Made by a program: the position numbers and the translations under genes. From contig NZ_JANKOF010000001.1 of NCBI RefSeq assembly GCF_024655565.1, positions 1 to 64,000 on the forward strand: a DNA stretch of 64,000 nucleotides. Direction: 5' to 3'. How positions within the stretch are numbered: the first letter of the stretch is position 1; each line of letters opens with the position of its first letter. The notes beneath the pieces were generated by a model. That model did not search any database, was not told the origin of the DNA, and worked only from the letters and a program-made list of their open reading frames with translations. Origin of the DNA: Nitratireductor sp. ZSWI3. Lineage in GTDB: Bacteria; Pseudomonadota; Alphaproteobacteria; Rhizobiales; Rhizobiaceae. Below, in pieces: positions 44,626 through 53,267 of this stretch.

Positions 44626-45881
44626 GCGCCGCCTCCGTCGGTTTCGCTCATCTCGCGTTCGAGGATTTTCGGGCCGGCGCGCCAGCGGTCGATCAGGTCC
44701 CGCGCCACGTCGCCGACGAAGACGTCTTCCAGCCCGTCTTTCAACCCGGCGACGACCGCTTTTGCCAAGACGGAAGGCGCGACCTTCGGCGGGGGAAGGG
44801 GCTGATGCCAGTCGTCGTCGGTCGGTCCGGTGTAGACGTTCATCACCCGAACGCCGCCTGGCCGCATCTCGGCGCGCAGGCACTGCGACAGCGACCAGGC
44901 GGCGGCGCTCGCCGCCGAGAAGGCTCCCAAGGCCGGCAGGTTCGCATAGGCATACACCGACAGGATGTTGACCCAGGCGGCGGCGCTGTTCTGCCCGTCG
45001 GCACCGCGGCCGCGCATGGCCGGACCGAAGGCCTGGGCCAGCCGCATCAGCCCCAGATAGTTCACCTCCATCTCGTCGCGGGCGAAGATCGTGTCGCCGC
45101 GGTCCATGATGCCGCCGGGGCGCATGAAGCGCGCATTGTTGACGAGGATATCGGTCTTGCCGCCGATCTCACCGGCGAGCTCGGCGACGGATCGCGTGTC
45201 GGTGACGTCGAGCGGCACGAGCTCGACCCCGGGAATGGCGGCCAGCGCCGCGCGGTGCGGATAGGGCCGCCAGCCCTCCGCCTCGCCGAGGAAGATGATC
45301 GAAGCCTCGGCTTTCGAGAATGCCTGCGCCAGCGCAAGGGCGTTTTCGCTGCGTGCATCGGTGATCAGCACGCGGCGGAACTTCGGGTTGGCCGTCAGTT
45401 CGCGCAGTTGCGGGTCGTCTTCCATGTTCTGCGTCCTCTCGGCGGGCAGGGCGAACAGCACGCCCTGTCCCGACTTGTCGAGCCTGTTGATGATGTGCAC
45501 CGCGCCGCCCCGCGCCACATCGCCATGGACATGGCAGATGACCGAGGGGCCGGCGTCGAGCCTGACCGTGCCGACGCGCCAGGGTGTGCGCTCGCGGAAA
45601 TAGGTGCTGGTGCTCGTGCGCACGGTCGTTTCCGCGATCAGCCGGCCGGCTGGCGGGATGTCCTTCCAGGGCAGGTCGGTCGAAAGGCAGGCGCTGCAGG
45701 CATCCCGCGGGGGATACTGCACGGCACCGCATTCGGCACAGACCTGCAGCATGAAGCGGCCTTCGGCGGCCGCCGCGGTCAGACCGAGCGCGGCCCTGCT
45801 TCTGGCGCCCGAAGGCAGCGTCTGCGTGCGGGTGCGCTTCTGCGGGTCCTTCTTGGGTGGCGGAACGATCGGCGAGGTCAT
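44622..45881 (-). CDS. DUF35 OB-fold domain fused to a degenerate SDR domain
   Basis: 419 aa. Residues about 25-150 form a DUF35/ChsH2-type unit: a zinc ribbon with C48, C51, C62 and C65, then an OB fold (TSTSTYFRERTPWRVGTVRL). Residues about 165-400 are SDR-like, but the nucleotide motif is TDARSEN instead of TGxxxGIG, and the catalytic Tyr and Lys are F321 and S325 (Ser308 is kept with the canonical 13-residue spacing). The SDR half is therefore probably non-catalytic. DUF35 proteins partner SCP2-type thiolases and acyl-CoA-processing enzymes; the thiolase gene is immediately upstream, overlapping by four bases. Confidence 0.85.
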   Translation of the reverse strand: MTSPIVPPPKKDPQKRTRTQTLPSGARSRAALGLTAAAAEGRFMLQVCAECGAVQYPPRDACSACLSTDLPWKDIPPAGRLIAETTVRTSTSTYFRERTPWRVGTVRLDAGPSVICHVHGDVARGGAVHIINRLDKSGQGVLFALPAERTQNMEDDPQLRELTANPKFRRVLITDARSENALALAQAFSKAEASIIFLGEAEGWRPYPHRAALAAIPGVELVPLDVTDTRSVAELAGEIGGKTDILVNNARFMRPGGIMDRGDTIFARDEMEVNYLGLMRLAQAFGPAMRGRGADGQNSAAAWVNILSVYAYANLPALGAFSAASAAAWSLSQCLRAEMRPGGVRVMNVYTGPTDDDWHQPLPPPKVAPSVLAKAVVAGLKDGLEDVFVGDVARDLIDRWRAGPKILEREMSETDGGGA

Positions 45882-47059
45882 GCCGCCCCCGAAATGATGG
45901 CCGCGTCGGAGCAGACGCCGCGGTCGAAATTGATGACGCCGAAACCCGAGACGAGGGCTGTCCTGGCGTCGGGCACCTGCGTCGGCCCAGCGGTTCGGAT
46001 GACCTGGCGGATCGCTTCGACAAGTCCGATGAACCCGCCGGCCGCTCCCGCCTGGCCGGCCGAAAGCTGCCCGCCGGAGGTGTTGTGCGGAAAATCGCCG
46101 CCGATGGTCAGATCGTGCTGCCGCACGAACGCCGGCCCCTCGCCCTTCTTGCAGAAGCCGAGATCCTCCATCTGCATCATCGAGATGACAGGGTAATCGT
46201 CATAGGTCTGCAACAGGTCGATGTCGTCGGGCCTGGCATCGGCCATGGCATAGAGCTCGTCGACATCCATGGCCCAGCCGCCGCGCATCTGGATCGGGTC
46301 GTCGGGAAAGGCGTTGTGGCGCTCGATGGTGGAGCGGATGTGGGCATGAGGGAGACCCGCCGCGCGGGCGTCCTGCTCCCGCATCACCAGAAAAGCCTCG
46401 GCGCCGCTCACCGGCATGACGCAGTCGAACAGCGCGATCGGGTCGGAAATCATGCGCGCTTCCATGTATTGGTCGAGGCTCAGCGGGGTCTTCATCACCG
46501 CATGCGGGTTCTTCAGCGCATTGTCGCGCTGTGCGATGCAGATGCGTCCGAAATCCTCGCGCCTGGCGCCATAGCTGGTCATGTAGTGATCGGTGAGAAG
46601 CGCGAAGCAGGCGTTTGGTCCGCCCGCCCCGTAGGGATAGGAGGCGTCCTGGGCGAACCGGCTGAAGCTCGACAGCATGCGGCGGAAACTGTCCACATGA
46701 TTGGTGTCGCCGGAGACGCAGGCCACCACGTCGGCATCGCCCGCCTGCACGGCGCGGGCGGCTCTGCGCAGGGCGGCAACGCCGCTCGCTCCGCCCATCG
46801 GGATGTGGTCCAGCCAGCGCGGCGTGAGCCCGAGATGCTGCGTGAGGCCAACCGCCGTGTCGGGAAACAGCGAGAAGCTCGCCACCGAAAATCCGTCGAC
46901 ATCCCGCAGCGTCATGCCCGCCGCCTGCAGTGACTGCCGCAGGGCGCGGGCGATCCACCAGTGGGCGGTTTCCTTCGAAAATCGCTGATAGGGCACGGTG
47001 GCGGGGGCGGCGAGCACGACGCCGTCATAGCTCTGGCGCCTGTGGCGACGTCCCGCCAC
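45878..47059 (-). CDS. thiolase-family protein (SCP2/lipid-transfer type)
   Basis: 393 aa from GTG at 47059, which shares its first base with the preceding stop; frames further upstream are shadow of the ligase gene. It shows SCP-x thiolase features: YGAGGPNACFALLTDHYM, HNTSGGQLSAGQAGAAGGF and a C-terminal VSGFGVINFDRGVCSDAA. Such enzymes catalyse CoA-dependent carbon-carbon cleavage or aldol-type retro-cleavage together with a DUF35 partner, as in sterol side-chain degradation. The partner is encoded next. The substrate is unknown. Confidence 0.85.
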   Translation of the reverse strand: MAGRRHRRQSYDGVVLAAPATVPYQRFSKETAHWWIARALRQSLQAAGMTLRDVDGFSVASFSLFPDTAVGLTQHLGLTPRWLDHIPMGGASGVAALRRAARAVQAGDADVVACVSGDTNHVDSFRRMLSSFSRFAQDASYPYGAGGPNACFALLTDHYMTSYGARREDFGRICIAQRDNALKNPHAVMKTPLSLDQYMEARMISDPIALFDCVMPVSGAEAFLVMREQDARAAGLPHAHIRSTIERHNAFPDDPIQMRGGWAMDVDELYAMADARPDDIDLLQTYDDYPVISMMQMEDLGFCKKGEGPAFVRQHDLTIGGDFPHNTSGGQLSAGQAGAAGGFIGLVEAIRQVIRTAGPTQVPDARTALVSGFGVINFDRGVCSDAAIISGAA

Positions 47060-48696
47060 TAGGCTGCCCGCCTCTTCTTCATGGAGCGCGTGTCGACCGT
47101 TGCCGGATCGCCGACGAGCTTCGCCACCAGGGTCTTCAGCTCGCCTCGCTGGATCTTCTGGGTGGAGGTCAGCGGCAGGCTGTCGACGAAGGAGAAATAG
47201 CCCGGCACCTTGTAATAGGCGACACGCTCCAGGCACCACTCCGCGATCGTCCGCGCCCGTGCCTCGCTGCGCTCGCCATCGACCACGATGCAGGCAAAGA
47301 CCTCGTCGCCGCGCAGATCGTCGGCCACGGCGGCGACCGCCGCCGCCTTGATCTCGGGATGCTGCATGAGAAAGGATTCGACCTCCACCGCAGCGATGTT
47401 CTCGCCGGAGCGGCGGATGACGTTCTTCTTGCGGTCGACGAAGAAGAAGTCGCCGTCCTGATCGCGCATGACGACGTCGCCGGTGTGGAACCAGCCGCCT
47501 TCCCAGGCTTCGGCGGTGGCTTGCGGATTGGCGTGGTATTCGGAAAAGAATCCGAAGCGGGGATCTTCGCCCGCATGCCGGACGAGGAGTTCCCCGGGCT
47601 CTCCGGGTCTGGCTTCGCTGCCGCCTTCGGCGACGACGCGCGCCTCGATGTCCGGGCCAGGCCGGCCGAGACAGTTGGTGCCGCGCTTGCGCGGCTCGCG
47701 ATTGGCGACGATCACGGCCCCGGCCCCCGTCTCCGTCATCGCCCAACCCTCGATCAGGGGGATGCCGAAGCGTTCTTCGAACGGTCCGTGCAGCTTCGCA
47801 TCGATGCCGGCGCCGAAGCCGAAACGGACCGAGTGCGCGCGGTCTTCGGGCGAGGGGGCGGCTTTCATCAACATCGAGGGCATGACGCCGAGATAATGCA
47901 GGCAGGTGGCGCGGCTGTCACGCACGCTCTGCCACCATGTGCGCGGATGAAAACGGTCGAGCGCGGTCAGGCAGCCGCCCACCGTCACCATCGCCATCAG
48001 CGAATAGGCCATGGCGTTCATGTGGAAGATCGGCAGCGGCGTGATCATCCGCTCGCCGTCCTCGTTCATGGCGCACAGCCCGCCGGCCCGCGCATACCAG
48101 CCGCCCGAGTGCAGGAAATAGAGGTTCGAGAGCACGCAACCCTTGGGCTTGCCCGTGGTGCCGGACGTGTAGAGCATCGCGGCCTCGCGGGAGAGCGCAG
48201 CCGGCGATGACGCATTCTCATCGGAAACGGGCCGATCCAGCACGGGCGGGGCGGCCTCGGGTGTCGTGACCGGGAAGCCGACGCCCGAGGCACGCGATGC
48301 GCGTTCGAGGTCGGCAACGCGCGCTTCGATGGCCACCGCCAGGACCGGACGCGCGTGGCCGGCCATGTATTCGAGTTCCGCCGATTGAAGGTCGGGATTG
48401 ATCGGCACGACCGAGAGACCCAGCGCGTTGAGCGCGAACCAGTGCAGGAAGAATGCGGGACGGTTCTCCATGAGGAGCATGACCCGCATGCCGACACGGT
48501 ATCCCGCCTGCCGATAGGCGTCGCGCAACGCTTCCACCCGCTCGAGCGCCGCGCCGTAAGGGATCTCGCCGGCGGGAATGCCGTAGATGTCGGCGGTCTC
48601 CCGCATCACGTTGAGGAACGGGCGCTCCGGCCAGCGCCGGGCGGCAGCCTCGAATGCGGCAAAGACCGTGTCGAAGGGCGGGGTTTCGCTGGTCAT
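47059..48696 (-). CDS. acyl-CoA synthetase (class I adenylate-forming)
   Basis: 545 aa. The AMP/ATP signature LYTSGTTGKPKGCVLSN (about residues 191-207) is followed by GWAMTETGAG, GWFHTGDVV, KKNVIRRSGENIAA and the C-terminal catalytic-lysine region STQKIQRGEL. It activates a carboxylic acid to its CoA thioester. The ATG at 48696 has GAGG eleven bases upstream. Position after the dioxygenase genes and before the thiolase suggests that it activates the hydroxylated product. Confidence 0.92.
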   Translation of the reverse strand: MTSETPPFDTVFAAFEAAARRWPERPFLNVMRETADIYGIPAGEIPYGAALERVEALRDAYRQAGYRVGMRVMLLMENRPAFFLHWFALNALGLSVVPINPDLQSAELEYMAGHARPVLAVAIEARVADLERASRASGVGFPVTTPEAAPPVLDRPVSDENASSPAALSREAAMLYTSGTTGKPKGCVLSNLYFLHSGGWYARAGGLCAMNEDGERMITPLPIFHMNAMAYSLMAMVTVGGCLTALDRFHPRTWWQSVRDSRATCLHYLGVMPSMLMKAAPSPEDRAHSVRFGFGAGIDAKLHGPFEERFGIPLIEGWAMTETGAGAVIVANREPRKRGTNCLGRPGPDIEARVVAEGGSEARPGEPGELLVRHAGEDPRFGFFSEYHANPQATAEAWEGGWFHTGDVVMRDQDGDFFFVDRKKNVIRRSGENIAAVEVESFLMQHPEIKAAAVAAVADDLRGDEVFACIVVDGERSEARARTIAEWCLERVAYYKVPGYFSFVDSLPLTSTQKIQRGELKTLVAKLVGDPATVDTRSMKKRRAA

Positions 48697-48709
48697 GTGC
48701 CGGGCAGCC

Positions 48710-49192
48710 TCAAAGGAACATCTGGATGTTGCCGAAGGCGGCATCGGAATTCAAAAGGTCGACGCGCTTGTGCGTGATCTTCAGCCTGCCGTCGATGAGC
48801 TTCAGCTCGTGCCGCGCGGTCGCCGCGAGCAGGATCTGATCGTCGAGACGCGTCTCCACGTAGTGAAACGAGGTGTGGGTCGTGTATTCGCCCTTCTCGT
48901 CGTCCCGATGGTCGATGAAAGGACGCTGCAGGACGTGGTGGCAGCGCGTCTTCGGCTTCTGCGAGAAGGTGCGCTCGCCCTTGAAGCGCTCGATGCGCAG
49001 CTTGCGCATGAAGGCGTCTTCGTGCAGCAGGGACGTGACGTGCCTGTCGTCCTGCTGGTTGTAATCGAGCGGCATCCAGTAGAAGCTGTCGGGCGTCCAC
49101 AGATCGAGCCATTCATCGAAGCGCCCGTCGTCCAGCATGCGCGCTTCCTCGTAGACGAAATCGATCAGGTCGTCGCGGGTCGGGAAAGCCAT
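48710..49192 (-). CDS. aromatic-ring-hydroxylating dioxygenase, beta subunit
   Basis: 160 aa, SnoaL/NTF2-like fold typical of small subunits: FVYEEARMLDDGRFDEWLDL, then WTPDSFYWMPL near the N-terminus and FSQKPKTRCHHVLQRPFI in the middle. The ATG at 49192 overlaps the alpha-subunit stop (TGATG) and has GGAGG nine bases upstream. It forms the structural base of an alpha3beta3 Rieske oxygenase with the 49192-50523 product. Confidence 0.92.
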   Translation of the reverse strand: MAFPTRDDLIDFVYEEARMLDDGRFDEWLDLWTPDSFYWMPLDYNQQDDRHVTSLLHEDAFMRKLRIERFKGERTFSQKPKTRCHHVLQRPFIDHRDDEKGEYTTHTSFHYVETRLDDQILLAATARHELKLIDGRLKITHKRVDLLNSDAAFGNIQMFL

Positions 49193-50523
49193 CACGCGTC
49201 TCCTCCCATCGTCATCGTCATGTATTTCGTCCAGGCGTGGAACTGGTTGCGCATCTGGCGCTCGGTGGTGCCGTTCTCGACGGCGATTTCATCAAAATTC
49301 TCGTCGGGCGCGTAGAGCCGCTGCACGTTGACCCATTCGAGCCCGTCCGAATGCAGGCCTTCCTGCGCCCGTTCGTACATCTCCAGGTCGTCATGGCCGA
49401 CCATGGAGGTGGGCGCGTTGATCAGCCGGTTGTACATGGCGGTGCGCTCGAGCAGCATGTCGGGGGCGCCGACCAGCCGGTAGATGTAGCTTTCGACCAG
49501 GGTGCGGTTGGCGGCGACCGGCTTGAACAGGCGCAATTGCTGGATCGGCCCCTTGATCATGATGTTGGGGAAATAGACCGTGTTGTGACGGTTCTCGCCG
49601 AGAATGGCCCTGGCGCGTTCCTCGCCATAGGCCGCCACCATCTGCTCGAAATATCCGGGGATGGCCGAATAGTCGGAGTGTATCGAGTGATGCACGCCGG
49701 TGTGGCCGTGGCCGTTCGGCCAGGTGCGGATGCCCATGTTCTCGAAGAACTCGTAAGGGCTCATGAAGGGGGCGATGACCTCCATCGCCATGGGCTTCTT
49801 CGTCCCTTCCGGCTTTTCCATCTGCTCCCAGAGCTCGATCGCCGTGCCGGCCGAGCTCTCATGGGCCACCATCGGGTGGCAGGTGTCGGTCTGGTTCTCG
49901 ACGAGCATCTTCCAGTTGCAGCGATGCATGTAGCGCAGCGGTGGGCCGGCGACCTCCAGCCGGCCCTCCGGCGAGCGGTCGACCATATTGTCGATGGAAC
50001 TCAGCGATTGGCCGAAAAAATCTTCGAAGTCCGGGCCTTCCGCATTGAGGCGTGCGAAGACGAAGCCGCGATAGTTCTTCACCGCGCCGACCGGCGCCAT
50101 GCCTTTGACGGATTCGCTCTCCTCGAGACCGGTGTCCTTGTAGCCCTTGCGCAGCGGGATCGCCAGAAGGCAGCCGTCGGTCTTGAAGGACCAGGCATGG
50201 TACGGGCAACGGAAGAACTTGCCCGTATTGCCCGCGCGGTCGATGGCGATCTTGGTGCCCTTGTGCGGGCAGCGATTGTGCAGGACGCGGATCTCGCCGT
50301 CGGTGTGGCGCACCATGATGACCGGCTGCGTGCCGATCTCGGTGGTGATGTAGTCGCCCTTGCCGGGCGTCTGGCTCTCGTGGCCGACGAACACCCAGGT
50401 GTTGGCGAAGAGATGCTTCATCTCCAGCTCGAACACCTCCTCGTCGATGTAGATATCGCGATGCACTTCGGTCGGCCGCACCAGGGCTTCGATGGCTCTG
50501 CGGTCGCTGGCATATCGGCTCAT
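49192..50523 (-). CDS. aromatic-ring-hydroxylating dioxygenase, alpha subunit (Rieske)
   Basis: 443 aa. The Rieske cluster ligands are C85-P-H87 and C106-P-Y-H109. The mononuclear iron site includes H216 and H221, with the bridging D213, in ENQTDTCHPMVAHESS. It inserts O2 into an aromatic ring using electrons from the reductase encoded upstream. The ATG at 50523 follows AAGGGAG at ten bases. The family resembles benzoate/anthranilate/IacC-like oxygenases. The actual substrate is not deducible. Confidence 0.94.
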   Translation of the reverse strand: MSRYASDRRAIEALVRPTEVHRDIYIDEEVFELEMKHLFANTWVFVGHESQTPGKGDYITTEIGTQPVIMVRHTDGEIRVLHNRCPHKGTKIAIDRAGNTGKFFRCPYHAWSFKTDGCLLAIPLRKGYKDTGLEESESVKGMAPVGAVKNYRGFVFARLNAEGPDFEDFFGQSLSSIDNMVDRSPEGRLEVAGPPLRYMHRCNWKMLVENQTDTCHPMVAHESSAGTAIELWEQMEKPEGTKKPMAMEVIAPFMSPYEFFENMGIRTWPNGHGHTGVHHSIHSDYSAIPGYFEQMVAAYGEERARAILGENRHNTVYFPNIMIKGPIQQLRLFKPVAANRTLVESYIYRLVGAPDMLLERTAMYNRLINAPTSMVGHDDLEMYERAQEGLHSDGLEWVNVQRLYAPDENFDEIAVENGTTERQMRNQFHAWTKYMTMTMGGDA

Positions 50524-50558
50524 GGCTTGCGGGCTCCCTTGTGGTGCGCTGTCCACGC

Positions 50559-51524
50559 CTAGAGGTCGAGGACCAGCCGCTCGGATTTGGCGCGAGAAAC
50601 GCAGATCTGCATGACGTTGTTGGCGGCGCGCTCGTCGTCGGTCAGGATCACGTCGCGATGGTCGGGAATGCCTTCGAGCACCGTCGTCTGGCAGATGCCG
50701 CAATCTCCCCGCTGGCAATCATAGAGGAGATCGACGCCTTCGGCTTCCAGCACCTCGATGATGGACTTGCCCGGCGGCACGGTGAAGACCTGGCCTGTCG
50801 AGCTGATCTCCACCTCGAAGGCCTTGTCGCCGGTCTCGGTCTGCGGTGCCTCGAACAGCTCGAAATGCACGTGGTCCTTGGCGAAGCCGCGTGCATGGGC
50901 GGTTTCGCGCACCGCTTCGATCATGCCGCGCGGGCCGCACACATAGATGTGGGCGTTCGCCGGCGCCTGGCCGATCAGCGCCTTCAGGTCGATAGAGTTG
51001 TCGGGTTCGTCGTCGCAGTGGATGCTCAGCTTGCCGGCATCGATCGCCGTGAGTTCGTCGACGAAGGCGAGCATCGGGCGCGAGCGGCCTGCATAATGAA
51101 AATCGAACGGGTGCTCCTTCGCCTTCAGCTCGGCCGCCATCGAGATCAGCGGCGTCACGCCGATGCCGCCGGCGATCAGCAGGACGGGGGCATCGGTGTC
51201 GGCGAGCGCGAAATCGTTACGCGGCATCGACGCGGTGATCACGTCGCCCTCCTTCAGGCCGTGCATGAAGCGGGACCCGCCCTTGCTCTCTTCCTCGAGC
51301 CGCACGCCGAGCCGGTATGCCTCGGGTGAGCGGGTCGCGCCCGGTGCCGCATGAACGTTGACGAGGGAATAGTGCCGGTCGCTGCCGTCGGGGAGGGTGA
51401 CCCGGATATGCGCGCCGGCCGCGTAGCCGGGCAACGAGCCGCCGGCCTCGGCGACAAGTTCAAGCGTCCGGATCTGTGCCGTCGGCGCTTGCGTCTTCCG
51501 CACCTTGAGCCTGAGCTCGCCCAT
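50559..51524 (-). CDS. ferredoxin-type oxygenase reductase (flavin, NAD and 2Fe-2S domains)
   Basis: 321 aa. The flavin-binding part contains DRHYSLVN (residues 49-56), the NAD part LIAGGIGVTPLISM (116-129) and YVCGPRGM, and the C-terminal plant-type 2Fe-2S cluster has C270, C275, C278 and C308. This order matches phthalate dioxygenase/vanillate demethylase reductases. GGAGGAG precedes the ATG at 51524 by nine bases. It is the first gene of the operon and passes electrons from NADH to the Rieske oxygenase. Confidence 0.93.
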   Translation of the reverse strand: MGELRLKVRKTQAPTAQIRTLELVAEAGGSLPGYAAGAHIRVTLPDGSDRHYSLVNVHAAPGATRSPEAYRLGVRLEEESKGGSRFMHGLKEGDVITASMPRNDFALADTDAPVLLIAGGIGVTPLISMAAELKAKEHPFDFHYAGRSRPMLAFVDELTAIDAGKLSIHCDDEPDNSIDLKALIGQAPANAHIYVCGPRGMIEAVRETAHARGFAKDHVHFELFEAPQTETGDKAFEVEISSTGQVFTVPPGKSIIEVLEAEGVDLLYDCQRGDCGICQTTVLEGIPDHRDVILTDDERAANNVMQICVSRAKSERLVLDL

Positions 51525-51598
51525 ACCCGAAATCTCCTCCATCCGCGGGGACTTCGTTTGGCCTTGTCGTGCGCCGGCCTTCTCCCACGGGTCGCAAG

Positions 51599-51628
51599 AA
51601 TATGAATTCGCATGTTTCTGCCTGTCAA
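51599..51628 (-). promoter_or_regulatory. promoter of the dioxygenase operon
   Basis: Minus strand: perfect -35 TTGACA (51628-51623), 18-base spacer, -10 CATATT (51604-51599), about 75 bases before the reductase ATG. The -35 box directly abuts the 44-bp palindrome at 51630-51673. Confidence 0.6.
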
Positions 51629-51629
51629 G

Positions 51630-51673
51630 CTTCAAACTTAAAAAAGTGAAATTTCATCTTTTTAAGCTTGAAG
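51630..51673. promoter_or_regulatory. 44-bp near-perfect palindrome between divergent catabolic operons
   Basis: CTTCAAACTTAAAAA... pairs with ...TTTTTAAGCTTGAAG around the perfect core TGAAATTTCA; 19 of 22 base pairs match. Each arm also contains an A/T-rich semi-palindrome (AAGTTTGAA / TTAAGCTTGAA) of the size MarR proteins bind. A MarR gene lies in the plus-strand operon (54564). It is therefore a candidate operator controlling both directions. Confidence 0.65.
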
Positions 51674-51732
51674 AGCGGCGAAACTTGTGGAAGCCTCGGG
51701 AAAAGGGGAATGCCATCATGGAGGAACATAAG

Positions 51733-52758
51733 ATGGCTAGCACGATAAAAAAGCTTGTATCTGCATCTATTATTCTGACCGGACTGAGCTTGAGCGCGAC
51801 AGCGCAGGAGACGGTCCTGCGCATGTCGAATTGGCTTCCGCCCTCTCATCCCATCGTCAGGGACATGATGATCCCATGGGCCGAGAAGCTGAAGGAGGCG
51901 AGCAACGGACGCATCGAGGTCCAGATTCTCGACGCGCCGCTCGGTCCGCCGCCGGCCCACTTCGATCTCGCGGCTAACGGCGCCGTCGATCTCACCTACG
52001 GCGTCCATGGCTATACGCCGGGACGCTTCACCCTGACCGAGATCGCCGAGATGCCGTTCCTCGCCGACACGTCAGAAAGCCTCTCGGTCGCCTTCTGGCG
52101 GCTCTATGCGAGCGATCTTGCGCAGGCGGGTGAGCATCGGGGCGCCAAGGTGCTCGGCGTCTTCGGCCATGGCCCGGGCCTTCTCTTCACCAAGGGCAAG
52201 CCCGTCGAGCCGCTCTCCTCTCTGGCGGGCGCCAAGGTGCGCGTGGCCGGCAACATCACCAACAAGCTGGCCGAAGCCATGGGCATGGTGTCGATCCAGG
52301 CGCCGTCGCCGCAGTCCTACGAGATCCTTTCCGGCGGCATCGCCGACGGCATCTTCTTCCCCGTCGAATCCGTGCCGTTCTTCAAGCTGGAAAGCCTCGT
52401 CGACACGGCGTTGCGCGTGCCGGGCGGCCTCTACAACGTGTCGTTCTTCTTCGTCATGAACCAGGCAAAGTTCGACAGCCTCTCCGCCGAGGACAAGGCG
52501 GCCATCGAGGCGGTGTCCGGCGAGGCCTTCTCGCGCATGGCCGGCAAGGCCTGGGACGCGGCTGACGCGGCCGGGATGGAGGTCATCGGCGAGACGGTGA
52601 CGTTCCACGACGCGACCGAGGAGGAGTTGGCCGAGCTGCAGGAGCGGACAAAGCCGATGTTCGACGACCTGGCGGCGGCGTACAAGGCGAAGGGGCTCGA
52701 CTTCGACGCCATGCTCGCCAAGCTCAAGAAGGAAATCGCAGCGGTGGCGGCCGAATAA
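51733..52758 (+). CDS. TRAP transporter substrate-binding protein (DctP type)
   Basis: 341 aa from the ATG at 51733, which has a perfect GGAGGA seven bases upstream; the ATG at 51718 also has an AAGGGGA and is possible. The signal peptide ends SLSATAQE. Mature sequence VLRMSNWLPPSHPIVRDMM and AGAKVRVAGNITNKLAEAMG are DctP-family blocks. It delivers an organic acid to the TRAP permeases at 52758 and 53267. The divergent dioxygenase/CoA-ligase operon suggests an aromatic or related carboxylate. Confidence 0.93.
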   Translation: MASTIKKLVSASIILTGLSLSATAQETVLRMSNWLPPSHPIVRDMMIPWAEKLKEASNGRIEVQILDAPLGPPPAHFDLAANGAVDLTYGVHGYTPGRFTLTEIAEMPFLADTSESLSVAFWRLYASDLAQAGEHRGAKVLGVFGHGPGLLFTKGKPVEPLSSLAGAKVRVAGNITNKLAEAMGMVSIQAPSPQSYEILSGGIADGIFFPVESVPFFKLESLVDTALRVPGGLYNVSFFFVMNQAKFDSLSAEDKAAIEAVSGEAFSRMAGKAWDAADAAGMEVIGETVTFHDATEEELAELQERTKPMFDDLAAAYKAKGLDFDAMLAKLKKEIAAVAAE

Positions 52759-53267
52759 TGGCCGCTTCCTCCGAGCAGGTCGCAATGCGGGCTCGGCGGT
52801 GGTTAAGACTGGCGACCGCAGTCCTTTGCGGCGCCTTCCTCGTCACGCTGACCCTCGTCACCGTGATCGACGTCATCGGCCGCTACCTGCTTTCAAGTCC
52901 GCTGCCGGGCGCTTCCGAATACACGGAGATCCTGCTCATGGCGATCGTATTCGTGGGGTTGCCGGCGGTGTGCCTCGATGACGGGCACATCAGCGTCGAT
53001 CTCCTGACGGCGGGCCTGCGCGGCGCGGCCGAGAAGCTGCAGTTGATGGCCGCACGGCTCATCGTGTCGATCATGCTGGCCGTCGTCGCCTGGCAGCTCT
53101 GGAAGCACGGCTCTCAGCTCGCCAGCTACAACGAGGTCACCGTTTTCCTGCGCGCGCCGCTCGGGCCGTTCGCCCAGGTCACGGCCGTCATCGCCGGCAT
53201 CTGCTCGCTCATCACCTTCGTCACGGCGCTGCTCAGATTGCCCAAGGGCGACGGCGGGGGCGTGTGA
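52758..53267 (+). CDS. TRAP transporter small permease (DctQ type)
   Basis: 169 aa with four predicted membrane segments. VTVIDVIGRYLLSSPLPGAS, then EYTEILL, is the DctQ signature (about residues 34-60), followed by DDGHISVDL. Its start overlaps the binding-protein stop, and its stop overlaps the large permease start. Confidence 0.92.
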   Translation: MAASSEQVAMRARRWLRLATAVLCGAFLVTLTLVTVIDVIGRYLLSSPLPGASEYTEILLMAIVFVGLPAVCLDDGHISVDLLTAGLRGAAEKLQLMAARLIVSIMLAVVAWQLWKHGSQLASYNEVTVFLRAPLGPFAQVTAVIAGICSLITFVTALLRLPKGDGGGV

